Of a DNA stretch of 64,000 bases, positions 1-9,952 are shown one piece after another. The stretch covers positions 34,434,501-34,498,500 of the forward strand of contig CATNEN010000038.1 in assembly GCA_950097015.1 (NCBI GenBank), written 5' to 3'. Each line of letters starts with the position of its first letter. Position 1 is the first letter of the stretch. Origin of the DNA: Macrostomum hystrix. Lineage: Eukaryota; Platyhelminthes; Macrostomidae. A program made the position numbers and the translations under genes. The notes beneath the pieces are model-generated. The model was not told the DNA's origin and did not search any database. It saw only the letters and a program-made list of their open reading frames with translations.

Positions 1-508
1 CAGCACTGATTGGATTGAGGACAGCACTGATTGGATGGAGGACAGCACTGATTGGATGGAGGACAGCACTGATTGGATGGAGGACAGCACTGATTGGATG
101 GAGGACAGCACTGATTGGATGGAGGACAGCACTGATTGGATGGAGGACAGTACAGATTGGATAGAGGACAGCACTGATTGGATTGAGGACAGCACTGATT
201 GGATTGAGGACAGCACTGATTGGATGGAGGACAGTACAGATTGGATAGAGGACAGCACAGATTGGATAGAGGACAGTACAGATTGGATGGAGGACAGTAC
301 AGGTTGGATAGAGGACAGTACAGGTTGGATAGAGGACAGTACAGGTTGGATAGAGGACAGTACAGGTTGGATAGAGGACAGCACAGATTGGATAGAGGAC
401 AGCACAGATTGGATTGAGGACAGCACAGATTGGATTGAGGACAGCACAGATTGGATTGAGGACAGCACTGATTGGATGGAGGACAGCACTGATTGGATGG
501 AGGACAGT
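1..508. repeat. 21-bp minisatellite (ankyrin gene intron)
   Basis: About 24 tandem copies of a 21-bp unit containing GGACAGCACTGATTGGAT, with C/T and A/T variants grouped in blocks. It starts before the window edge. Because 21 is a multiple of three it stays open in frame, but low complexity and position (just downstream of the last visible exon of the minus-strand ankyrin gene) argue for intronic DNA, not a protein. Confidence 0.9.
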
Positions 509-651
509 ACTTCTTTCCATAGACCACTTGACTACTGGGTCCAATTTACATTCGCTAACACCTCTAGATTTCGTCTAGATCTGCCACTGCCACCGCATCC
601 TCTCCCTAGGCACTCACTGCCATCGCAGCTTTGGTCCGGCTTCGCCTGTAC

Positions 652-1496
652 TTGGCGGCCAGATGCAGGGGCGTCATAAAGTCCGCATTCTCAGCGTCAA
701 CTTGGGCACCGCGCATCATCAGCAGCTCGCAGGCGTCACTGTGGTTGTTCCTCGCCGCGTAGTGCAAAAGGGTGAAGCCATCAGCGTCGCGTTTTCCCAC
801 TAGGCCGTGGCGCCGGCTCGCGCAGACAGCGCCTCCACCAGCGATGTCGGACGATGAAGCGCCGGCGCCGGCTGGCATTGGCATCGAAGCGGCATCGAAA
901 GTGCCAGACTGTGGCGGACCAAGAAGGCTGTGCAGTTCGGCTGTGCGACCATCTTTGGTGGCCTTTGAATTTAGCAATGTAGGGTGAAGATGGAAGGAAT
1001 TACCAACGCTTGTCAAAAAAGGTTTTCTAAACCAGTTTAAAGTCTATCTAAGCCTGGGGCAGCAGTTGTAATAATCCGAATTAAGTCCCACATCAAGCAG
1101 CTGATGAAATGTCGCGTGATGCCCTCTAGCTCGCTGCGGTTTCGGCGCCTCCTGGGAGGCCGCCTCCGGCTCCTCTATTGAAGAGGTGAATTGCACCAGC
1201 TGCGGTGCTGTTGGTGGGATTAGCGGCGGCGACGGCAGAGACCTTCTTGATTCTGACTCCTGGTCGGCATCTGATTGTGACGGCTCCACATTGTCAACTT
1301 GAATGCAGGGTCCGGTTGGCATTTCGTTTTGGACATTTTCATCTTCAAGATGGATTTTAGTGTTGATCAGTTTGGATTTAGATATCTAAAAAGCTCGATA
1401 AAAGCAGCATAAGACAAAATAGAACCAACCATTTTCTTCCATCATAGTGTCAGCACAGTCACCAAGTGGTGTATAACTACATTGAGAATGAGACAT
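652..1496 (-). CDS. Ankyrin-repeat protein, N-terminal exons (gene runs off the left edge)
   Basis: The last visible exon (962-652) encodes a clear ankyrin helix-turn-helix pair: DGFTLLHYAARNNHSDACEL followed by a second repeat beginning MTPLHLAAK. The tentative model has exons 1496-1430, 1342-1092 and 962-652. They join in phase: ATG at 1496, donor at 1429, acceptor before 1342, donor at 1091 and acceptor before 962. The N-terminal ~100 residues are low-complexity and rich in Ser, Pro and Glu. A Gly/Ala-rich stretch precedes the repeats. The exon seems to stop at a weak GT (651-650) inside the second repeat, so the rest of the protein lies left of the window, beyond the 21-bp minisatellite. 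Which ankyrin family this is cannot be told from one and a half repeats. The ankyrin exon is well supported; the two upstream exons and the start codon are less certain. Confidence 0.6.
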
Positions 1497-3407
1497 GCTG
1501 AAGTAGCATATGCATCTGCAAAAAAAAAATAGCCTGTTATTTTATTCATTTAATGCTATTTATTAGAAATTTGTAAATGTATTTTTATTTTTAAAAACTA
1601 GTTTATTCATTTAACTATGTTTTTTATTGATAAGTAAAAAATAGTATATTATCCCAATATTAGGGAGAGAAAAAACTGATGGTAAAATAAATTAACCAAA
1701 ACAAACAAGCAGAGAATGCTTAATATGACGTTATACATAGAACACTTTAGACATATATTATTTACACATACATAACTCATAAACAAGAAATATTTACATT
1801 AAGGCAAGACTACTACCTAAAATAATTTTATGAATAAAAAAATTACTCATACTTTCTTTAAAAAGTAGTTAAAAGTGATTTAAATGCTAAATAAAATAAT
1901 GCAAATGAATAGAGGCTTCGCATATTATTTTCTAAACAAAAATTTGGAGTGCAAAAGCAGCTGATTTATTTTAGAAGCTTGGGAACTTGTCTTTAAAAGA
2001 AACGTTACAAGTTAAAAATCACATAGTAAGGTAAAACTGCGTACTTCAAATTTTAATGAATTTTGTGTGGTATGACTGCTGAAATTTTGTGTGGTATAAA
2101 TTAAAAAAGGAAACAAAATTCATGAATAGATTCTGCAAAAAATAACCTTTGTTGTTTCAGAAAATAATTCTCTTACTAGCCTTTAGACTGTGCTCGTCAT
2201 ATTTTATCTTCGGTTTCTAAGAAAAACCTGAGTTTAAAAACATGTCAAGTAAATTTATAGTAATCAAAAAAAACAAATATAGTTTTCTTACACTTTTAAT
2301 AATCGCTCTATCTAATAAAACTGTAGCACAGTAACTTTTTTATACATTTATTTACAATTAGTTTTTACTAAAACGTCTTGTTATCGCAAATCTGCTTTTT
2401 TCTCGGCAACGCCTATTGCGTGTTGATTCGATGCGTGTTTATTAGGCATTGATTCGAGTTGATTTTGTACTATTTTAGCAGTTAGTGCACTTCCTAGATA
2501 GAAGTCAAGAGTTATTTATTTTCTTTCTGCGATTGGGCATCGACCTGTATCCTTAATATTTACGAATCAGTGCAATACATTAATTCATAATCACATATTT
2601 CATAGTTTCGTACAATAGCTATATAATAAAACACATTGGTCAAGCGCGGAAGTCACTTTCATATGCCGATTCGTTTTAGTTCTATTTGTTCTAGGCCTAC
2701 TGCTATCCTAGCTTTTGTTATACTTTTGGCCTAGCCTATAAATGTATTTCATTGCCACTGACAAGCTTAAAACAAACGAGGTCGGTATTGTTTCTATTCC
2801 TATTGAGGCCTGACTAGATTCTAGCTAGGCCTAAGTAGGATGTAGCTGTAGCTGTAGCTGTAGCTCCTAGATAGTTCTATAAGTTTTATGTTCAACTGTT
2901 TTAGTGCAGTTGATCATAGGCCCAAAATTTCCATTTGGGGATCAATTTGTTATATTACAGAGATTTAGCTAGTTAGCTAGCCATTGGTCTTAACTTTATG
3001 GATAGCTAGCTAGGCTTTACTAGTGCAATGAGTTATCCTAAGTTAGGCCTACTTAAATTTTTAAAATAAATCACACTGCTAGGCCAGGGTCTAATAATAT
3101 ATATAGACATTCATATTAATAGGCAGCAAGTCAGAAATGTTTAATTACAATCAATATATTTGCATTCTTTTTATTAGGCCCACTTATGTTTTTCAATAAA
3201 GACACTACTAAAAACATGTTTTTATTCACTTTTAAGCAGATTTTACTTTTTAAATATTGTATTTCTCAGTGTCAGAGTAAAAATATTTTAACAGCTTTTT
3301 GTTAGCTGAATTTGTCAGTAAGCAGTAATCATTAGCAAGCAAGATATAAGATCTAAAAGATAGAAACAATTGCTAGCTTTTAATTGATAAAGCTTTTTCC
3401 TTTCCAG
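1497..3407. other. AT-rich intergenic region
   Basis: I see no coding exon here. It is strongly AT-rich with scattered TAGGCCTA-like words. It separates the divergent starts of the ankyrin gene (minus) and the TMEM45-like gene (plus), so it may hold both promoters; no convincing TATA or CCAAT arrangement was found. Confidence 0.5.
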
Positions 3408-3424
3408 CATTGCCAGCCAGCACC

Positions 3425-5309
3425 ATGGGAACATTTATGGGTCACTTCTTGCCAGGCTCTTTTTTCCTGGCCTTCTCAATCTGGTGGACATTCTCCATTC
3501 TAAATCGTTACTATCGTGCAAAGTATAGGAAGGGACCAGCTTTCCAATCAACTGCCACATTTCCATGTGTCTGCTGTCGATCTAGCTGTGGCACATTCCA
3601 ATGGGAGGGAGTTCTCAAGGTTTGTTACCATTGATCATTTGTACTCGTCCATTTGCTATGGCTTGCATCTGCTTTTCATATAGAAAGTCACTTATTACAA
3701 TCATATTCTATTTGAAGGTGACCTGCTGTACTATTGGTTTAATTGGAGAGATCTGGACTGGATTTGATCACAACACTGGCCAATTTGTTAATGTTGGCAA
3801 TGGCCAGCATGCAACTATGTTCTCTGTGTTTGGCTTCTCTGGCATTATTGATCTTATGATTCACTGCAAAGCTCCACTGCCAAAGTACACCGACTATGTG
3901 TTTAGCGCTCTGTGCTTCAGTGTGGAAGGTGTGCTGTTTATGTTTCACCTGCACGGCCGCACCCAGGTTTGCCAGATATTTTCTTCAAAAATTGTCGGTG
4001 TAATCAAATTTGATACATAGACCAGGAAATATGAATTTACCGAGTAAAGTGGGTTTCTAGAGTGGCAGGAAAGATAAAGAAACGGAGTGAGGTGGGTGTC
4101 TAGCAGGGCAGGAAAGATGAAGTTACGGAGTGAGGTGGGTGTCTTGAGGGGCAAGAACGATAAAGAAACGGAGTGAGGTGGGTGTCTAGAGGGGCAAGAA
4201 AGATAAAGTGACGGAGTGAGGTGGGTGTCTAGATGGGCAAGAAAGATGAAGTGACGGAGTGAGGTGGGTGTATATAGGGATAGCGAAGATAAAGTGACGG
4301 AGTGAGGTGGGTGTCTAGAGGGGCAAGAAAGATAAAGCAATAGTGTGAGGTGGGTGTCAAGTGAGCAGGAAAGATTTAGGCGTGAGGCAAGTGTCAGTTG
4401 ACTGTTTTTTGCGACCTTAATACCTGCTTATAGACCTTACTTAAACTCTGACTGTTTTACACCACAGGTTGACATTGTAGTCCACACCATTCTGGTTTAC
4501 GTTGTCTGGGCCTGCGTAGTAATGTTAATGATTGAGATGAAATTTCCTAATTCCGTCGTGGCTTCTTTGGCTCGCTGCTTCTTTGTCGGCCTCCAAGGCA
4601 CGTGGTTCATTCAGGTAAGAATACGAGCGTATGGTTAATCAGTTTTATAGCTAATTAAACTAGGGCGTTTAGCAAGACACTCAACTCTGCATTGCTTCAG
4701 TTCACCCAGCTGTTAAATGGGTGCCAGCATTAGCTGCATGGAGTAATTGAGTGTAAGTGTGGCGTTCCCCCAGTCCATGGACTGAACAGCTGTACGCAGC
4801 ATTCGGATGCGCCGCTCAAGTGCTGTCGGCTGCAAATTTGTCCGAATTAGGGCATGTGTAATCAATTATTAATTATGATTAGTAGAAGTAACTATAGATA
4901 TATAGTCATCTAATTAGTGTTTAGAGTTGAGTCGAGGCCAATTCATTTCCTTTCAAAGGTTGGCACCATGCTCTACCCGCCAATACCCGGCCTGAAGCAG
5001 TTTGAAGAAGGCGACATGCACGCCAATGTCATGATTGCCACCATCATCTTCGGCTGGCACATGTTCGGTGTGTTCTTTCTCCAGCTCAGCCTGAACCTCA
5101 TGATTGCTCGCTACCACGCCAGGGGCGCCAGCGGCAACCAGGCCAATCGCGAGGTCAGCATGGAGCGCCTTATCAAATCCAGCGCCGGAGCTCGCAACGG
5201 CGACATCTCGGATCTGGAGGAGAGCGACACGGAGTTTGACGCATCGGGTGTTCGCGCCGGCTCGCCTGGCAGCAACGGCCGCCTGCTGCTCAACTCTTTG
5301 GAGCCGTAA
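3425..5309 (+). CDS. TMEM45-family (DUF716) multi-pass membrane protein
   Basis: Four coding exons, 3425-3619, 3718-3966, 4468-4614 and 4959-5309, all join in phase 0 to give 313 aa. This is close to the ~275-290 aa usual for TMEM45A/B. The N terminus carries the family signature GHFLPGSFFLAFSIWW. Further family-like blocks are a histidine-containing helix ending in FMFHLHGR at the exon 2 end, then VDIVVHTILVYVVWAC, a Phe/Gln-rich helix ending LQGTWFIQ, and a final helix around IIFGWHMFGVFFLQLSLNLM. About seven hydrophobic segments are present. The ~60-residue tail is polar and acidic. TMEM45 proteins sit in endolysosomal or Golgi membranes; their molecular function is poorly known. A splice acceptor just upstream of the ATG (AG at 3406-3407) means the 5' UTR is either split or trans-spliced. 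The family call is firm; the orthology to A or B is not resolvable. Confidence 0.93.
4025..4380. repeat. ~44-bp minisatellite in TMEM45-like intron 2
   Basis: About eight imperfect copies of a ~44-bp unit containing GGAGTGAGGTGGGTGTCTAG. The array fills most of the 501-bp intron between exons 2 (ends 3966) and 3 (starts 4468), leaving about 60-90 bp on either side for splicing signals. Confidence 0.85.
4660..4876 (+). mobile_element. SINE family A, 5'-truncated copy
   Basis: Shares the 3' body of the SINE at 20449-20725, including the block around CCCCAGTCCATGGACTGAAC, followed by the GATGCGCCGC segment and a tail ending in TAAT. It lacks the tRNA-like head. It lies in the last intron of the TMEM45-like gene. 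Confidence 0.8.
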
Positions 5310-6215
5310 ATTTTCGGGCGGAAAAGTTATCATTTTTAACCCTTAGAATTCGAAATTCAGAAAATTTGTTTTCCAAATTGTCAGCAACTTAAATTCCGGA
5401 ATTTTCCGAAAATTTCAGTAGGCCTGTATTCTGAATTTCGGAAAGCTTGTAGTCTTTTGATAAAGCTAGACATTATCGTAGTCGTGGAACTATTTTCTGA
5501 ATTTCGGAAACTTCTGTCTTAATAGATAAGCAGTTTTTGGTATCATCTTTTTAAAAGAAAATCTGAACTGTTAGTGGCAATGTCAATGGGATTCTTTGTA
5601 ATACGAGCTAATATTACTTACTGTGCAACCTAAAGGCGTATACAATAGATATCATGCGTGTAGCGCTTAGAAATTAGAAAGCAGAAATTTATGACTAACA
5701 ATAATCGAGTGACAAAACTGTGTGTAACAATTTTTTGCTTTTTCGTAGTTTTCTGTTGAGTAGTTTTTTATTTGATTATCCAATCCAATGTATTTACTCG
5801 TAATTATATTCGGCTTTTTTCTTTACCCCGGATGCGAAGTTCTTAAATGTTATAGCAGTTAATCACCATGACCTTATTTCTAGAATTGGCTAGTGCGCAT
5901 ATGATATTGAAAATCATGCTTCTACATTCCTGCACTGGATAGAGATTGTTATCGCAATATTATGCACGACTGGTTTCCAAAAGTTATCTACTTAGCTAAC
6001 AGCTAGTGGCATAAATACTGCTTATTATATTCTGTTTGCAATATTTTGCTTGTTTTTATTGCTTTTTCCGTTGCTTTTTAGAGTCATGGTTATTATCACA
6101 TGGAGTAACCTTTTACGTCCTAGTTGGTATTGAGTTATGCATAAACATTTTATTATTCCATTCGATGCTGCCTGTATTTTCTCAAAATCCCATTATTATC
6201 TGGGTGAAATCCTAT
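5310..6215. other. 3' flank of the TMEM45-like gene
   Basis: AT-rich sequence, partly repetitive just after the stop codon (recurrent ATTTTCGGAAA / AAATTCAGAAA words between 5310 and 5520, probably 3' UTR). No coding exon or RNA gene seen. Confidence 0.5.
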
Positions 6216-6835
6216 TTAGAATTCCACACTTGCTCTAGCACAAATTTCATTTAGAATCTCTAATTTACCTGGTGGAAATCCCATTCGGAATCCCAAATAT
6301 AACTGTTGGAAATCCCATTCAGAATCACAAGTTTACCTGGTGGAAATCCCATTCAGAATCACAAATTTACCTGGTGGAAATCCTGTTCGGAATTCCACAT
6401 TTACCTGGTGGAAATCCCATTCGGAATTCCACATTTACCTGGTGGGAATCCCATTCGGAATCACAAATTTACCTGGTGGAAATCCCATTCGGAATTCCAC
6501 ATTTACCTGGTGGAAATCCCGTTCAGAATCCTATATTTACCTGGTGGAAATCCCATTCGGAATTCCACATTTACCTGGAGGAAATCCCATTCGGAATTCC
6601 ACATTTACCTGGAGGAAATCCCATTCAGAATCACAAATTTACCTGGTGGAAATCCCATTCAGAATTCCACATTTACCTGGAGGAAATCCCATTCAGAATC
6701 ACAAATTTACCTGGTGGAAATCCCATTCAGAATCCTATATTTACCTGGTGGAAATCCCGTTCAAAATCCTATATTTACCTGTTGAAAATTCCGTTCAGAA
6801 TCCTATATTTACCTGGCGGAAATCCCAGTCGGACT
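6216..6835. repeat. 34-bp minisatellite
   Basis: About 18 copies of a 34-bp unit of the type ATTTACCTGGTGGAAATCCC plus ATTCGGAATTCCAC. Two ending variants alternate: GGAATTCCAC and AGAATCACAA. All three plus frames remain open because the unit lacks stops, so the long ORFs here are artefacts. Confidence 0.9.
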
Positions 6836-7374
6836 TTCTAAGAATCACGTGAAAGTCCTCTGTCCATGTCTAATAGAAAACAGTGCAGCAAAGTTATCAT
6901 AAAAGATGAGTCACATTTTTAGAATTTGTGAGTAATCAAAAGAGCACTGCTGATTTTTTCGCACTATATAGTTTACTATTCGAAGGCTTTTACGCTCCAT
7001 AATTTAGCTTTATTTCTAGGCTGTTGTGCAGGATTTAGTTTATTGCCTAGCGCTATATATTTGTCTAATTGCGCATTCGATTAGATCAAGACTGTGAAAA
7101 TTACTGTTTCCATTGAGAGGATACAATTTTACAATATTTTCTTCTGTATATTCAAAGTATATTTGATTCGATAAAGTCATGCTGTTGTCCCATTTTTTAA
7201 CTGCCTCAAATAAATTTGATTATCAATGTTTATAAAAGCAGTACAACAGTCCAACTCACTAACAGTGAAATAAACAGAATGATATCTGCGTTCTAGATAT
7301 TTCGCTTTCCTCAGAATTCTACAATCTAGATTTGTCAGACATCTATTTGGGTCTTTGTTTATTGTTTATAATTT
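6836..7374. other. Intergenic DNA, nothing recognised
   Basis: AT-rich; contains AAATAAA words near 7207 but no supported gene, RNA or element. Confidence 0.4.
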
Positions 7375-7735
7375 GGACATTCAAAATGAGAATGTCTGTG
7401 GTCTCATGCTATCGGGTGGGTCTCCCGCGCGCAGCTCAGCTATTCGGCCATAGAGTTAAGGACATTCAAAATGAGAATGTCTGTGGTCTCATGCTATCGG
7501 GTGGGTCTCCCGCGCGCAGCTCAGCTATTCGGCCATAGAGTTAAGGACATTCAAAATGATAATGTCTGTGGTCTCATGCTATCGGGTGGGTCTCCCGCGC
7601 GCAGCTCAGCTATTCGGCCATAGAGTTAAGGACATTCAAAATGATAATGTCTGTGGTCTCATGCTATCGGATGGGTCTCCCGCGCGCAGCTCAGCTATTC
7701 GGCCATAGAGTTAAGGACATTCAAAATGAGAAAGC
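7375..7735. repeat. 85-bp tandem repeat, about 4.2 copies, hairpin-rich
   Basis: Near-identical units begin at 7375, 7460, 7545, 7630 and 7715 (period exactly 85 bp). Each unit starts with a perfect 7-bp inverted repeat, GACATTC and GAATGTC, separated by 7 nt, and contains a GC-rich stretch TCTCCCGCGCGCAGCTCAGC. Only one or two substitutions distinguish copies, so the expansion is recent. Its GC-rich half is unlike the AT-rich flanks. No function is recognised. Confidence 0.9.
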
Positions 7736-7832
7736 GGCAATCAAAACGAGATTTTGAAAGACAATCTAACGATCAAACAGGCAAACATGTTTCTATTTAC
7801 AGTACATGTAATCATTTTTGCACGACTCCTTT

Positions 7833-8009
7833 TTACCACCTGCATGGTAACGCCTGAACCCTTCCATCCTGCGTATATGCTCGCATAACTCTATACGCAG
7901 CTGCAATCGGCACTTGCAGGATGGCTGCTGCTGCTTCTAGTGTTGCCCCTTGCTCTATAATAGCAGACACCAAGCGTTGCCTGTCGACTGAGGATATTGG
8001 TGAAGGCAT
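7833..8009 (-). pseudogene. Possible transposase helix-turn-helix fragment
   Basis: A 58-codon ORF from ATG at 8009. It has a helix-turn-helix look: SVDRQRLVSAIIEQGATLEA, then a second helix ending AYRVMRAYTQDGR. This resembles the N-terminal DNA-binding domain of DDE transposases. It stops after the HTH and no catalytic domain follows on the minus strand, so if real it is a remnant. The similarity is by eye only. Confidence 0.3.
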
Positions 8010-8039
8010 TCGAAAAACAGCAACAAGAAATAGCACTGA

Positions 8040-9339
8040 AAGAATCGAGAGAAAACCAAACAGGCGGAGAGCAAGGCAAGGGGAGTTTTTTAGTCTATGG
8101 TCGAAAGGGTGGATCTACTGAGTGTCTGAATTCATTCTTGTTTTGGTTGTCCAAACGTCTATGTTCTCTAGCGGCGAGGTTTACTTAGATGATATAGTTA
8201 AATCCATAGCCATTATCGTTTTGAATGTCTAAATTATCATTTAGATTGACAAAATAAGCTAAATTATGACAACTATATACACTGAGAAGATTGAATTTCA
8301 AAGAAATTTAAAAGCAAAAATTTATTTAAAAGATTTGCTCTAGTAGGGAAAGAAAGAGCTAAATTTCTGTCTTGCTAAGACACACAAAACTCGGTACGCT
8401 ATTTGTGACATTGCCTCGAACTGTTTGAGATCAGTGTTTACCCTTGTATTTCTCTCTCCAGGGTGCGCACTGCAGTTTCATTTGAATGTTAAAACAACAG
8501 AGAATACTCAATTAAAATGGGTAAAGAGTGTCGTGCTGAGCTACTCTAGCTCGCACAAGTACCCAGCCAGTATTCAAACCAGCAACAGCCGGACAGCCAA
8601 AGCGGCATTCTGCGCACCTGCGCTTTGAGCAGCCAGTACTGGGGTCTATTTTTGTGAGTCGTATTGTCTTTATATGGATAGCAGTCTGACTCATGAAGGG
8701 CGGACACAAACCAGTGTAGACTCCGATTTTCGAAAAATTGTTTTATTCTTTAGTTAGCGAAATAAATTCCCTATTAAAAGCTTCCAAACCCGAATGACAG
8801 ATTTTCGCCAAAGTCCACCATATGGATCAAAATTTTCCGCCCTAGAAATGGACATAACTACAATTTAGCTGGCACAACATTGATGAGTTATAATATAGAG
8901 AAAATCGTAATTCTTAATTATCAAAACCCACCATAGTCGGGAATCGAACCCCAGTCCGACGCCCTAACCACTAGGCTGCACCCCCGGCCATATACACACA
9001 AAACTTTATTGACAATCCAGTGGAAGTATCTTTTGTTCCAGTCTTATTTGAATAAGAGAACCTCAGCATGAGCAGGCACGCATTTCTTTGACACATGCGT
9101 GCTTTGGATGAAATTAAAATGCCAGGTACAGTATGCAGAAACTTGCTAGCACAATAAAAAGTTTGCAAAGACCTTTTCATTTCATTTCGGAAAAATTGCG
9201 CCCTGCCAATTTAAAGATAACTTTAGCTTCTCAAATGAAGCTATTTATTTGCACATTTGCAGGTCAAACAACGAGTAAAAGCAACTCGATAAACTCAATA
9301 TTATACACAATATAAATTCAAAATCCTTCACCCCAACAT
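8040..9339. other. Intergenic DNA with one SINE head
   Basis: No supported gene. The short ORFs here have no recognisable domain and no matching splice sites. Contains the SINE head at 8929-8990, reported separately. Confidence 0.4.
8929..8990 (-). mobile_element. SINE family A, tRNA-like head only
   Basis: Read on the minus strand it has a pol III A box (TAGTGGTTAGGG) and a B box (GGTTCGATTCC), the same layout as the head of the full SINE at 20449. It is not a functional tRNA because the acceptor stem does not close. The rest of the SINE body is missing. Confidence 0.7.
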
Positions 9340-9785
9340 GCCAAAACCATCCGCTCAATAAACTCTATATTATCAGCCCTAAAAACTCACAATCATCCGT
9401 CCTATAAACTGTATATTATCCACCCTATAAACTCAATATCATCCACCCTATAAACTCAATATCATCCACCCTATAAACTCAATATCATCCGCCCTATAAA
9501 CTCAATATCATCCACCCTATAAACTCAATATCATCCACCCTATAAACTCAATATCATCCACCCTATAAACTCAATATCATCCACCCTATAAACTCAATAT
9601 CATCCGCCCTATACTCTCTATATTATCCGCCCTATAAACTCAATATCATCCGCCCTATACACTCTATATTATCCGCCCTATAAACTCAATATCATCCGCC
9701 CTATACACTCTATATTATCCGCCCTATAAACTCAATATCATCCGCCCTATACACTCTATATTATCCGCCCTATAAACTCAATATC
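9340..9785. repeat. ~24-bp minisatellite downstream of CDKAL1
   Basis: About 19 copies of a unit of the type CCGCCCTATAAACTCAATAT, with a second variant ending CTCTATATTATCC that alternates regularly in the right half. This makes a two-unit higher-order repeat. It starts about 35 bp beyond the CDKAL1 polyadenylation signal. Confidence 0.9.
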
Positions 9786-9820
9786 TCTCCAGCTCGTATT
9801 AACCGCAAATGCAACACCAT

Positions 9821-9826
9821 TTTATT
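9821..9826 (-). terminator. CDKAL1 polyadenylation signal
   Basis: AATAAA on the minus strand, about 127 bp past the CDKAL1 stop codon at 9955-9953, a normal short 3' UTR distance. Confidence 0.6.
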
Positions 9827-9952
9827 ATTTAAGCTAAACGATATATATATAAAGAACTTAATTAAGAAAACACAGGCACACCAAAAGAAACCAAATCGAA
9901 ATAAAAAAAGCTAATCCACTTGCAACCTATAAAAATATAAACTAGAAGAGTT

